Shown: positions 42,649 through 52,155, numbered from the stretch's first letter. The stretch is DNA of 64,000 bases from Geotoga petraea (GCF_900102615.1 NZ_FMYV01000001.1:372913-436912); one strand, 5' to 3'. The notes: a model not told the origin generated them from the sequence alone. Program-made: numbers and translations.

Positions 42649-43974
42649 TCAAGTTAAATCTCTAATCCATTTTTCTTTTTTATAACGTATGAAGAACAAC
42701 ACGCCTTTTATAGACTCAGAAATTATCATAGCTGATATTATTCCATAGAGTCCGAAAGAAAGATATAATCCTAATAAATAAGTTAGAGGTAATTGAATGC
42801 CCCAAAAACCAATTATTGTTATCAGCAAATTAGCCCATGTGTCGCCTCCAGTTCTCAGGATAAAAGGTAAAATAATGTTAAATGTTTGAGCGTAAATTAA
42901 AATAATAATAAAATTTAAACTAGATAATCCAAGTTTTAGAGTTTTTTCATCAATGTTGAACAAAGAAAAAATTTGATTTTTGAATATAATAACTACAAAA
43001 ATAAATAGTGTTGTTAAACTTACGGATAAAATTATAGAATTTACAGACTTAGCTCTTGCTTCATTAAATTCTTTTTTCCCTAATTCTGTTCCTAAGATAC
43101 CTACCGAAGCAGCAGCAATAGCATTTATTGGAGTTAAAACTAACTGTTGAAAGACTTTCATTATTTCAAAGACTGCCACTTCTGAAACTCCAATTAAAAA
43201 AACTAAACTTGTGTGTACAACCATAGCAAATTGCCAAACTGCTCCATCTATAGACATAGGAAGAGAAATTTTCATAAGTTTTTTAAATTTAGGAAAATCA
43301 AAAGTAAATGAAAATGGAATTGATTTTTTATTGAAATAAATTATAATAAAAAACATAATAAAAATAAATTCCGAAATTCTTGCGATAAGCGTTGCATATG
43401 CAACACCTTGAACTCCTAAATCTGCAACAAATATAAAGTACCAGTCTCCTAAAGCGTTTATTCCAAGTGAAATAAAGGTGGCCATCATTGGAAATATATT
43501 TCTTTTTATTGAAATAAAAAAAGAAGACATATTGGACGATAACAAACTAAATAAAAATGTTGGAATAATTATTGTAAAGTATAAATTCGATATATCCAAA
43601 GTCTCATTTTTTATATTCATCATACTCAAAAAATCTTTAGAATACATGTTAAAGATTAAAATCAGTACCACTCCAATTAGTATTGAAAATAGAATAACAG
43701 TTGAAAACAACATAGAAAATTCTTTTTTCTTATTTGAACCCAAGTATTGTGAAGAAAGAACTGTTAGTCCTGCAGAAAAAGAGAAAAAAATTGTTAAAAA
43801 TAATCCAAAAAGTTGGTTAGCAGCACCCACGCCAGCTATAGAATTTTCCCCCAATTGACCAACGAAAACCTTATCTGCGATTCCCAAAAACATTCTAAAA
43901 GAATTTTGCATTACCAGAGGAAAAGCTACAATTATCAATTCTTTCATCCTTACAAAAGATAAATAGTTATTCAT
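42649..43974 (-). CDS. MATE-family multidrug exporter (2)
   Basis: 441 residues, about twelve helices. FPLVMQNSFRMFLGIADKVFVGQLG, AGLTVLSSQYLGSNKKKEF and the second-half AAASVGILGTELGKKEF are MATE features. It is only distantly similar to the MATE protein at 40799. The ATG follows AAGGTGATT, which overlaps the stop of the upstream GH13 gene. Confidence 0.92.
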   Translation of the reverse strand: MNNYLSFVRMKELIIVAFPLVMQNSFRMFLGIADKVFVGQLGENSIAGVGAANQLFGLFLTIFFSFSAGLTVLSSQYLGSNKKKEFSMLFSTVILFSILIGVVLILIFNMYSKDFLSMMNIKNETLDISNLYFTIIIPTFLFSLLSSNMSSFFISIKRNIFPMMATFISLGINALGDWYFIFVADLGVQGVAYATLIARISEFIFIMFFIIIYFNKKSIPFSFTFDFPKFKKLMKISLPMSIDGAVWQFAMVVHTSLVFLIGVSEVAVFEIMKVFQQLVLTPINAIAAASVGILGTELGKKEFNEARAKSVNSIILSVSLTTLFIFVVIIFKNQIFSLFNIDEKTLKLGLSSLNFIIILIYAQTFNIILPFILRTGGDTWANLLITIIGFWGIQLPLTYLLGLYLSFGLYGIISAMIISESIKGVLFFIRYKKEKWIRDLT

Positions 43975-43978
43975 GTAA

Positions 43979-45298
43979 TCACCTTATAGAAAAATAGATT
44001 CCTGGAGTTATAGTATCATTAATTTTATAAATTTTTTCATCAATCAAATTTTTAAACTTCTTAAAATTATTATTTATCGTTTTCTTTACAATGTAAATAT
44101 CCAAATATTCTCTTTTATAATTTTTTCTCATTATTAAATAATCATTAGAAGAATCAATATATTTAAAATTACCTTGAGACATTATTCCATAATCCTTTCT
44201 AAGATTCAATAATTTTTTTGTAAAGCCGTATATTTCTTTTTCTTTACAGCTCCAGTTTTCTGGGAAAATCATTGGTACTCTACCACTTTCGTTAAAGTTT
44301 TGATAATTTTTATCTCCTCTAAGACATATTTCATTGCCATACTCAAGCATAGTATTGCCATTCATTATAAAAACTAAACCCATCGCTATTTTAAAATAAT
44401 CTAAATTATCTGTATAATCAATAAACCGGGGTAGATCATGATTTTCAATAAAATAAGTCATTTTTGCCTCATCAAAATTTAACTTTTCAGATTGTTCTAT
44501 AGCTAAAAATAGATTTTCTAAATTTATATTTTTATTTATGATGTTGGTAATTTTACTATAAAAAGAAAAATCAAAAAGACTTGTAAAAACGTTTTCATCT
44601 TTATAAAATAAAAAATCTTTTATTAAATTGTAATTTTCTTCATCGTTCCCTTGGTCATTCCAAATTTCGCCTAAAAGGATTACATTTTTCTTTATATCTT
44701 TCATTCTTTTTGAAAAATCAAACCAAAAATCTTTAGGTAGCCCAATTGCATGGTCTAGTCTATAACCATCAATATCAAAGTTTTTTAACCAATATTCGCC
44801 AACTCTAATCAAAAACTCCTTAGTATCTGGATCTTCAACATTCCAAAACAAAAAAAGATTTTGCCATCTTATCTCTTGAGGAGATTGAGGACTTTCAGTT
44901 TTCGGTTTTAAATCAAAAGGTATATTTTCAAAGTTATAATTTTTTGATGCGTGATTTAAAACTAAATCTAATATTATCTTTATATCACGTTTATGAAATT
45001 CCGATATAACTTTATTTAATAAATTTTTAGATTTTTCGGGATCTTTATAAGCAATATTTTCTGATATTTTGAAGTAATCTTTTGTGTCGTAACCGTGGGT
45101 AGTTTCGGAATCAAAAATTGGTCCCAAATATACTAAATCAATACCTAAATCAGCAATATAATCAATTTTTTCTAAAACACCTTGCAAATCTCCTTCAATA
45201 TTATGTTTTTCATGGTGTAAATAATCGTTTTCGTTGTAATCATTTCCTCTATAACCATTATAGAAAAATTTTAGTAAAATATGATACCCATTGAACAT
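43979..45298 (-). CDS. GH13 alpha-amylase-family enzyme, cytoplasmic
   Basis: 439 residues, no signal peptide. LDLVLNHAS (region I), GYRLDHAIG with nucleophile Asp (II), LLGEIWND with acid Glu (III) and FIENHDLPR (IV) are complete. LVYLGPIFDSETTHGYDTKDYF is the usual GH13 lead. The C-terminal domain is short. It probably acts on malto-oligosaccharides inside the cell. GGAG lies 9 nt before the ATG; MATE 2 starts 4 nt after the stop, suggesting cotranscription. Confidence 0.92.
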   Translation of the reverse strand: MFNGYHILLKFFYNGYRGNDYNENDYLHHEKHNIEGDLQGVLEKIDYIADLGIDLVYLGPIFDSETTHGYDTKDYFKISENIAYKDPEKSKNLLNKVISEFHKRDIKIILDLVLNHASKNYNFENIPFDLKPKTESPQSPQEIRWQNLFLFWNVEDPDTKEFLIRVGEYWLKNFDIDGYRLDHAIGLPKDFWFDFSKRMKDIKKNVILLGEIWNDQGNDEENYNLIKDFLFYKDENVFTSLFDFSFYSKITNIINKNINLENLFLAIEQSEKLNFDEAKMTYFIENHDLPRFIDYTDNLDYFKIAMGLVFIMNGNTMLEYGNEICLRGDKNYQNFNESGRVPMIFPENWSCKEKEIYGFTKKLLNLRKDYGIMSQGNFKYIDSSNDYLIMRKNYKREYLDIYIVKKTINNNFKKFKNLIDEKIYKINDTITPGIYFSIR

Positions 45299-45301
45299 AA
45301 A

Positions 45302-45787
45302 CTATATCTCCTTTTTTAATTTATTTAGATATTTGTATCTAATTAAAACTTCAACTTTTTTAAAACTATATTTTAACGAGATAAACATGAAAATACCTAT
45401 AATATACCAAATATTTTTTAAAAAAAGTTCCACATTTGAACCATCAATTATGATAACAGAATAAAGAATATAATTTCCCAATAATACAGGTATGACTAAT
45501 AAATATGAGTAGAATTTTTTTTCAATCATATTTGAAACAGTGCTGGGAATAAGAATTAAAATAAAAAGAATCCAACCAAAAGGATCGTTAAAAAGTACAA
45601 TTAAAAGTGAAGAAATTATTATACTCATAATAGTGTACCTTTTTTCTGTAAGCATATTCACAACCATAATTGGAATTGTAGAAAAAATGGTAAAAACAAC
45701 TCCTAAAAACGGTATAAACATTTGTGAACTAAATAATATAACTGTCATTACAGTTAAAAGAGCTGTAATAGAAATTTGTTTTGTCAT
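45302..45787 (-). CDS. Small multi-span membrane protein
   Basis: 161 residues with five or so hydrophobic segments and a basic C-terminus. The general look (short helices, AXXXA-like N-terminus) recalls ECF transporter substrate-binding subunits, but I cannot assign it. ATG after AAGGGG. First gene of the minus-strand run toward the amylase and exporters, divergent from marR by 59 bp. Confidence 0.65.
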   Translation of the reverse strand: MTKQISITALLTVMTVILFSSQMFIPFLGVVFTIFSTIPIMVVNMLTEKRYTIMSIIISSLLIVLFNDPFGWILFILILIPSTVSNMIEKKFYSYLLVIPVLLGNYILYSVIIIDGSNVELFLKNIWYIIGIFMFISLKYSFKKVEVLIRYKYLNKLKKEI

Positions 45788-45815
45788 TTGATACCCCTTC
45801 TTTTTATGGTAAAAT
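45788..45815 (+). promoter_or_regulatory. Possible promoter of the marR-envelope run
   Basis: TTGATA (45788-45793) and TAAAAT (45810-45815), preceded by TGG as an extended element, are 16 nt apart in the divergent spacer. MarR could bind here and control both directions, but I see no clean operator palindrome. Confidence 0.45.
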
Positions 45816-45846
45816 AATAAGGTAACTATAAAAGGAGGAAATTAAA

Positions 45847-46287
45847 TTGAAAAAAACATCAGTTGAACTGGAAAAAACACTAAGAGATATTTGTTTTAAA
45901 ATCAAAATAGAAGGTCGTAAGGTTTTGAAAAGATTTGACATTTCTTCAGCTCAATTCGATCTCCTTCAACTATTATACTTTAAAGGAGAAAAAAAGTTAA
46001 GTGATATAAGTAAGAAATTGGGAGTTACGAAGAGTACAACAACTGGTTTGATTAAAAGACTTTTAATTCAAGAATTGATAGAGAAAAAGCAATCCGATGA
46101 AGATAAGAGAGTTTATAACGTAAAAATATCAAAAAAAGGAAGTGAAATAATAGAAGAGGTTATAGATAGACGTGTGGATTTAATAAGAAAAATTACAAAC
46201 AAAATGGGAAAAGACGATTCTTTTATAGAAAAACTAATCGAACTAGATAAAACACTCAATGAGGTGGTAGAAGGCGATGAAGTATAA
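45847..46287 (+). CDS. MarR-family transcriptional regulator
   Basis: 146 residues. The winged helix is clear: KGEKKLSDISKKLGVTKSTTTGLIKRL (recognition helix) and KKQSDEDKRVYNVKISKKG (wing, with the DxR motif as DKR). Start is TTG at 45847, 7 nt after AAGGAGG. It overlaps the PEGA gene downstream by 11 nt and diverges from the amylase/MATE run, so either side may be its target. Ligand unknown. Confidence 0.92.
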   Translation: MKKTSVELEKTLRDICFKIKIEGRKVLKRFDISSAQFDLLQLLYFKGEKKLSDISKKLGVTKSTTTGLIKRLLIQELIEKKQSDEDKRVYNVKISKKGSEIIEEVIDRRVDLIRKITNKMGKDDSFIEKLIELDKTLNEVVEGDEV

Positions 46288-47908
46288 AAGGTTAAGTTTG
46301 TTATTTTGTTTGATTTTGTTTTTTAGTGCCAATTTTGCAGCAACTGTAAATGTTAATGCATTGAATGGTTCTTCAGTTTTTGTTAATGGAAGTATGCATG
46401 AAGTTATAAAGAATAATGGAGTTGAATTGCAGTTAAATGATGGCACTTACACCATAAAAGTTTCAAAACAAGGGTACTCAGATTATACAGAAACAATAGA
46501 AATATCTGATGGACAGAATTATATTTTAAACGTAGAACAAAATCCTTTAAGTAGGATCGTATTTAACAATGAATTTGAAATATCAGTAAGTTATAAATAT
46601 CAAAATGAGGTTATAACAAAAGAATTAGATAAACACTCATATTTGGATTTACCGTCTTCAGTTAATGAAATTGAAGTTGATTCTTCTGGATATCAAAAAG
46701 AATCTATAAAATTAAATTTATTACCTTTTGATGAAAAGGTAATAGATCTTGTTATGCTTAAAGAAAATTATTTTATTTTGGAATCTATTCCCTCAAATGC
46801 TAAAGTATATGTTGAAGATAAATTAATAGGAGAAACCCCTTTAGAGTTGAACTCGGAATATTCTGACCTCATAACATTAAAAAAAGAAGGGTTTATTTCA
46901 AAAAAAATAGAATATAACGGAGAAAAAACTTTAAAAGTAGAGCTAATAGACGGGGTTAATCTTACAATAGAGAGTGTTCCAAGTGGTGCTGCAATATATA
47001 ATGGGGATAAATTTTTAGGTATAACTCCTTTAAATACAACAGTAGAAGAAGGTAATTATAAGTTAAAAATTGTATATACAGGTTATGAAACAAAAAATTT
47101 AAATATTAAAGTGAGCGAAGAAACTTATAACAACTATAGAGTTGTTTTACAAAGTGAATTAACTAAAATTGAACTCTTAAACGCTGAAAATGTCGAATTA
47201 AATATAGATGGAAACTTTTTGGGTAAAGGAATAGATTTTATATATTTGGACAATAAAGAACATTTAATGAGAGTAAAAAATTCCGAAAAAGTTTATACGT
47301 TTATTTTATCAAAAAACATAGGAGAATATATAGATTTTAAAAAGAACACATTTATCAACGTTATTAGCAAAGAGGGAAAAACATTTAGTATAAATTCAAA
47401 AACATACTATACTCCCACTACGATAAAATTAACTTTGTTAGCTGATACACAATATTATACTTTGAATACTGTGAATAGGTCTTACAATTTAAAACTTAAT
47501 TCTGGAAATGGTTATGATATTTTCTTAGACAATTCATCGGCAATATTTTATGGTTCTAATGTAGAAGATTCAAATGTTTATATAGATGGTAAATTAATAC
47601 TTGATGAAAAAATTATTCCTTTAGGCAAAAAAATAGTCGAAGTAAAAACTAATTTTGAAGAAAAAACTTCAAGTGAAACTATAGTTTTAGAAGAAAATAA
47701 AGTTACAATAAAAAATTTCAATTTAGAAAAGACTTATCCTGTAAGAATAGATGCTTCTAATTTATTTGTTATAAATAATAAAACATATAACCAGAGCCCA
47801 TACTACTTATATCTAAAATCTGGTGCCAATGTTATAGAATATAAAGGTATAAAAGCAGTTATATTTATTTATGGACCTGAATATATTAATTTAGATTCAT
47901 TATTTTAA
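46277..47908 (+). CDS. Exported PEGA-domain protein
   Basis: 543 residues with a signal peptide (SLLFCLILFFSANFA). At least two clear PEGA repeats: ESIPSNAKVYVEDKLIGETP and ESVPSGAAIYNGDKFLGITP, plus diverged copies near the N-terminus (GSSVFVNGS) and C-terminus (DSNVYIDGKLI). PEGA modules are found in surface and S-layer-associated proteins. It is translationally coupled to marR and 16 nt ahead of the Omp-alpha-like gene, which suggests a toga/periplasm role. Confidence 0.85.
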   Translation: MKYKRLSLLFCLILFFSANFAATVNVNALNGSSVFVNGSMHEVIKNNGVELQLNDGTYTIKVSKQGYSDYTETIEISDGQNYILNVEQNPLSRIVFNNEFEISVSYKYQNEVITKELDKHSYLDLPSSVNEIEVDSSGYQKESIKLNLLPFDEKVIDLVMLKENYFILESIPSNAKVYVEDKLIGETPLELNSEYSDLITLKKEGFISKKIEYNGEKTLKVELIDGVNLTIESVPSGAAIYNGDKFLGITPLNTTVEEGNYKLKIVYTGYETKNLNIKVSEETYNNYRVVLQSELTKIELLNAENVELNIDGNFLGKGIDFIYLDNKEHLMRVKNSEKVYTFILSKNIGEYIDFKKNTFINVISKEGKTFSINSKTYYTPTTIKLTLLADTQYYTLNTVNRSYNLKLNSGNGYDIFLDNSSAIFYGSNVEDSNVYIDGKLILDEKIIPLGKKIVEVKTNFEEKTSSETIVLEENKVTIKNFNLEKTYPVRIDASNLFVINNKTYNQSPYYLYLKSGANVIEYKGIKAVIFIYGPEYINLDSLF

Positions 47909-47924
47909 TCCGGGGGGTGTATTT

Positions 47925-49958
47925 ATGAAAAAAATTTTAGTTCTTTTGATTATCACAATAAATATTTTAACATTTGCTGAAACTAACATAGTAGATTTGA
48001 AACCGTCTTCTCCAGCTTACCCGCATGTGATAAGAATGGTTGAAAATAATATTATGGATTTGGATAATCAAAATAGGTTTAATGGTAGTAACAATGTTCC
48101 AAGATATGATTTAGCTATATTTGGTTCAAAATTTTTAGACCATTTAGAAAATAAGTATGGTGAGAAAATTTTTGAATTTGAAAACAGGCTTGCAATTTTT
48201 GAAAATCAAAACCTAACTTCAAGAGTAGAAAATTTAGAAAATACTTTTTTTAACTATGATGAAATAGTTAGTAAATTAAACAGTAATTATACTGATCTAA
48301 ATAAAAAAGTCAATGATTTAGTTAAGTTAGTAACCCCTGGGAATGAATTAAATAAAGATAATGTAGTATTTCAAAATATTGTGGAAAATGCACAAAAAGC
48401 GGCAGAAGAGGCTGCCATAGATCAACTAGAAAATTTAAGAAAACAAACTCTTTCTACGGTAATTGAATTTGAAAATAAACTCCAAAGTTTTCAAGAACAA
48501 GTCAACACCCTCAATTCAAAGTATGATAAAAGCATAGAATACTTAAATACTATAATTGTTTCAAGAGAAGAAGAAAGCAGAGAAGATCTTAGAAAATATG
48601 TTGACTCTAAATTCAACAATGAAATGGATGCCTTAAAAACGTCTTTAAGAAACATAGCAAATTCAGAGATTGGATATTTAGAAGAAAATATTGAAGATGA
48701 ATTTAACAATATTAACCAGAGAATATCAAATATAGAAAATAATCAAAATCTATTTAATAGCGATAGGATGAATTCTTTAGAGTCACAAATTAGTGATATT
48801 GAAGATAAGATAAGTTATTTGGAAGAATATACAGTTCCATCTTCTCCATCTGAAAATGAAGAGGAACTAGAATTAAACGCAAAATATCATTATTTAGAAA
48901 ATCAAATCGAAAGATTAAAAAACACCTTTGATTTGTTAGATGATCAAGTATCTTTTAATAAATCATATATTGATTCCTTTTCAAACAGAGAAGAAATCAT
49001 GAATTCTAAAATGGAGAGTTTAAACGAAAAATACAATAATTTAGAATCAGAAATCATATTTGTTGGTAAAAAAGTTGATAACGTCTTATATCAAATGTCA
49101 AATATGAAAAATCCAGAGTTGAATGATGAAGAATTAATAAATATTTCCGAGAGGATCTCTTCATTGGAAAGATTTATAAGCAATTTTTCTGATGAAATAA
49201 ATCAGTTAAGTGTTTATTCAAAAGGCTTTGAAAATATAAATAATAGAATTGATAATATCGACAATGCTCTTGATAAAAATCAGGCTATAATGGATAATAT
49301 TGAAAATACATTCGAAACATTCAAAGCGCAAATGAATTCAATTTCATCAATAGCAAATTTAGATGAAGAATCGCTTGCGAAAATTGGTAATCTTGGAAAT
49401 ATGGCTGTTAGAATAAGCGATAATCAGGGTAAAATAGATAGTTTGAATAATACAGTTTTTCAAAATCAAAACAAATTGGAAATTTTAAATGCACAGGTTA
49501 ATGAAATAAATAGTTCTTTAGAAAACTTTAACATCAATTCAACAGAAATAAGTGAATTAAAGGCAGATATTGAAAGTTTGTTTGATGAATACTACTCAAT
49601 TAAAAATGAAATTCAAGATAATATTAGCAGCCAAGAATTTAAAAATGAAATCAAGAATGAAATTAGATCTGAAGTTTCAAGTGAATTAATAGCAAGAGAT
49701 AGAAGGATTAATAACTTAGAAACTCAGTTAAATCAATTAAAACAGACCGGAGAAACTAATAGCAACAATTCAAACATAAGCTATGCTGATAATAGTTTAT
49801 CAATAAAAAATGCTGAAAAAATAGAGGAATTAAATCAGCAAATCGAAGCCATTAATAAACCTGAACAGTTTAATTTATGGTCTAATATTACTACGGGTTT
49901 AGTTGGTGTCGGAGTAGGAGCGTTCATAACATGGTTTATTTTATCTTCAGGAATATAA
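47925..49958 (+). CDS. Omp-alpha-like toga spacer protein (SLH, coiled coil, TM anchor)
   Basis: 677 residues. Signal peptide, then an SLH-type module (SPAYPHVIRMVENNIMDLDN ... VPRYDLAIFGSKFL, about 25-75). About 550 residues of heptad-rich coiled coil follow, with Glu/Asn/Ile/Leu predominating, and a C-terminal membrane helix (GVGVGAFITWFILSSG). This is the design of Thermotoga Omp-alpha, a rod that spans from the inner cell body to the toga; I recall that protein as shorter, so the spacer here would be longer. SLH modules bind pyruvylated wall polymer, consistent with csaB at 20810. GGGGGG precedes the ATG. Confidence 0.85.
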   Translation: MKKILVLLIITINILTFAETNIVDLKPSSPAYPHVIRMVENNIMDLDNQNRFNGSNNVPRYDLAIFGSKFLDHLENKYGEKIFEFENRLAIFENQNLTSRVENLENTFFNYDEIVSKLNSNYTDLNKKVNDLVKLVTPGNELNKDNVVFQNIVENAQKAAEEAAIDQLENLRKQTLSTVIEFENKLQSFQEQVNTLNSKYDKSIEYLNTIIVSREEESREDLRKYVDSKFNNEMDALKTSLRNIANSEIGYLEENIEDEFNNINQRISNIENNQNLFNSDRMNSLESQISDIEDKISYLEEYTVPSSPSENEEELELNAKYHYLENQIERLKNTFDLLDDQVSFNKSYIDSFSNREEIMNSKMESLNEKYNNLESEIIFVGKKVDNVLYQMSNMKNPELNDEELINISERISSLERFISNFSDEINQLSVYSKGFENINNRIDNIDNALDKNQAIMDNIENTFETFKAQMNSISSIANLDEESLAKIGNLGNMAVRISDNQGKIDSLNNTVFQNQNKLEILNAQVNEINSSLENFNINSTEISELKADIESLFDEYYSIKNEIQDNISSQEFKNEIKNEIRSEVSSELIARDRRINNLETQLNQLKQTGETNSNNSNISYADNSLSIKNAEKIEELNQQIEAINKPEQFNLWSNITTGLVGVGVGAFITWFILSSGI

Positions 49959-49977
49959 AAAGTGAGTTGAATTTCTT

Positions 49978-50775
49978 ATGAGAAAAGCTTTAGTTTTGGG
50001 AAGTGGTGGAATTAGAGGAATGGCACACATTGCATTTATAGAAGTGCTCAGAGAAAAGAAAAAAGATAATTTTGATATAATTACCGGTTGCTCAATAGGG
50101 AGTTTAATAGGGGGGGTTTATGCTTTAGACCCCTCTGCTAATTTATATAAAATAGCTGAAGAAGTAATAGAAAAAAACTTAGAAAAATTAGAAAAAATAA
50201 CAAAATCAATGAACTCAAAGTCAGTTAACTACAGATTTCAAAGTTTTGCTGGTTTGCTTTCAAATTCTGGAGTTAATCCAAATGAAATAATTTATGAAAT
50301 ATCTAAAGAACTTTTTGGAAGTAAGAAGTTCAGTGATTGTGAAATACCATTTGGTGTGATTAGTTATGATATAGATTCTTCGAAAACAGTAGAAATTAAC
50401 GAAGGTTTTCTTACTGATGCCGTCCTTGCTTCTGCAAATGTGCCTGGAGCTTTTGATCCAGTCAGACTTGGAGGTATGCAATTGGTTGACGGAGGAGTAT
50501 TATCTTCTCTTCCGATTAATTTAGCAAAAAAAATGGGGGCAGATTATATTGTAACTAATGACATTTCTCCTACTGTAAAAGACGATAATTTTGAAAATGG
50601 AATGGAATACATGAATTATGTTGATTTATTCAAAATATATAAAATAAATGAAATAGAAAAAAAAGATGCCAACGAAAATTATAAATTTGAAACAAAAGTG
50701 AGTTGGGATAATTTTGATGAATATAAAAAAATTTATGAAAAAGCCAAAGATCATTATGGAAGTGTTGTAAAATGA
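49978..50775 (+). CDS. Patatin-like phospholipase
   Basis: 265 residues. LGSGGIRGMAHIAFIEVL is the oxyanion-hole glycine region, GCSIGSLIGG holds the nucleophile Ser of GxSxG, and QLVDGGVLSSLPI provides the catalytic Asp. The Ser-Asp dyad is complete. No signal peptide, so a cytoplasmic acyl hydrolase such as the RssA/YlbK type. Start ATG at 49978. It overlaps the degenerate paralog downstream by 4 nt (ATGA). Confidence 0.9.
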   Translation: MRKALVLGSGGIRGMAHIAFIEVLREKKKDNFDIITGCSIGSLIGGVYALDPSANLYKIAEEVIEKNLEKLEKITKSMNSKSVNYRFQSFAGLLSNSGVNPNEIIYEISKELFGSKKFSDCEIPFGVISYDIDSSKTVEINEGFLTDAVLASANVPGAFDPVRLGGMQLVDGGVLSSLPINLAKKMGADYIVTNDISPTVKDDNFENGMEYMNYVDLFKIYKINEIEKKDANENYKFETKVSWDNFDEYKKIYEKAKDHYGSVVK

Positions 50776-51548
50776 AAATACATATGGGAGGAACTTTAGA
50801 AGGTTTATATTGGAATTCTGGAGTTTTAGACAATTTAATAAGCAATAATATCGATTTAGAAATATACACCACGGGTGCATCATCATTGATAGGAGTTTTT
50901 TACTCAATTTATAAAAAGAATTTTTTTGCTAAACTAAAGGCATTTATAAATGATAAAAACAATCCTCTTCAAAATCTTATGAATTATCCTGATATGTATA
51001 AAAGCCGATATTTACAAGCTACCACTTTGTTCAGAATTGGTAGAAGTAGAGAAGCGTTATACAAACATGAAGAATTAAAAGATTATTTAGAAGAAAATTT
51101 TAACGGGTCAACAATAAGCGAAATTGATGATAATATTCATTTCGAGCTTTTTAACATAAGTAGCGAAAAAACAGAATTTGTTGACAAAAGCATAAAAATA
51201 GTTGATATGTTAATAGCCCAATTCTCTTATCCACCGTTTTACAAATACTATGAAATCAATGAACAAAAATACATACCAACATCATACTTATCCTTTATCC
51301 CTTGGAATGAACTGGAAAATTCTTTTGTAATAAATTTTGATTATAAAATAGAATTTCCAAGGCCAAAAAATGGATTAGAAATATTGCTAAATGCTTCTTA
51401 TAATAGAACCAAAAAACTCTTTAAACTATTAACAAAAGACAACAAAGTACTTTTGCCTGATAATATTTCTAATGACCCTTTTATGATTAACTGTTTCTTC
51501 AAAGGTCAAAAAGACTCAGAAAAAATATTGAGGGATAAATATGAATAA
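50772..51548 (+). CDS. Degenerate patatin-fold protein
   Basis: 258 residues. The start MKIHMGGTLEGLYWNSGVLDNL aligns with the glycine box and first helix of patatins, and YTTGASSLIGVFYSIY with the nucleophile elbow: the Ser remains but GxSxG has become GASSL. I find no DG(G/A) for the catalytic Asp; the corresponding place reads IPTSYLSFIPW. It is probably an inactive or altered partner of the preceding active patatin, with which it is translationally coupled. The match is weak overall. Confidence 0.65.
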   Translation: MKIHMGGTLEGLYWNSGVLDNLISNNIDLEIYTTGASSLIGVFYSIYKKNFFAKLKAFINDKNNPLQNLMNYPDMYKSRYLQATTLFRIGRSREALYKHEELKDYLEENFNGSTISEIDDNIHFELFNISSEKTEFVDKSIKIVDMLIAQFSYPPFYKYYEINEQKYIPTSYLSFIPWNELENSFVINFDYKIEFPRPKNGLEILLNASYNRTKKLFKLLTKDNKVLLPDNISNDPFMINCFFKGQKDSEKILRDKYE

Positions 51549-52155
51549 ATATTTTATTATTACAATTGTGATACTATTTTCTTTAATTTCATATAGCGAA
51601 TTAATAAACGTAAAAGCGGGAGATTTTATCGGTGGAGATGACTATAATGTTCTCAAAAATAATGTAGTCATAAAAAAAGGAGAGTTAATAATTGAAACAC
51701 AGATGGCTACGATTACATTAGTAAATGATGAATGGAGAAAATTGGTAAGTTCAGAGATGAGTATATATTCTGATACTTATGAGGCGTCATCAAATAAAAC
51801 CGAATTTGACTTACAAACTGAAAAAGGGACATTAGTGGGCTCAGTTATAGCTAACATATTTTTAAACGATTCAGAACTAAAAATTAGAGCTGATTCCTTA
51901 GATATTGATAACAAAGAAAAAAACTATTCAGGTAGTTCTGAAGATATCACACGTATTTTTAAAGATGATTATGTGATCAAAGCTAAAAAGTTTGAATACA
52001 AAGAGTCGGAAAATATTTTATATTTAATTGGCGAAGTTTCCATTATCAATGAAAAGAAGAAAATAGAATTAATATCTGACAATGCCACATTTAATACTGA
52101 AACCGATGAAATGAAAGCTGAAAAAGTTGATCTAACGCTTGAAATTGAAGATTAA
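51541..52155 (+). CDS. OstA/LptA-like exported protein
   Basis: 204 residues with a signal peptide (YFIITIVILFSLISYS). Repeating short strands such as LIIETQMATITLVN, KIRADSLDIDNKEK, VIKAKKFEYKESENILYLIG and IELISDNATFNTETDEMKA have the OstA/LptA look: alternating strands with an xAxxaxY...l.l.G rhythm. LptA carries LPS in Gram-negatives; Thermotogota are not known for LPS, so the cargo is open. It overlaps the degenerate patatin by 8 nt and precedes serS. Confidence 0.7.
   Translation: MNKYFIITIVILFSLISYSELINVKAGDFIGGDDYNVLKNNVVIKKGELIIETQMATITLVNDEWRKLVSSEMSIYSDTYEASSNKTEFDLQTEKGTLVGSVIANIFLNDSELKIRADSLDIDNKEKNYSGSSEDITRIFKDDYVIKAKKFEYKESENILYLIGEVSIINEKKKIELISDNATFNTETDEMKAEKVDLTLEIED

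Noticed and set aside
43478-43858. 126-residue frame opposite the second MATE gene
   Set aside because: Antisense shadow of membrane-helix codons; no ribosome site and no family resemblance.
45788-45846. MarR operator in the divergent spacer
   Set aside because: GGTAA occurs twice as a direct repeat, but I could not find a convincing palindrome, so no operator is claimed.
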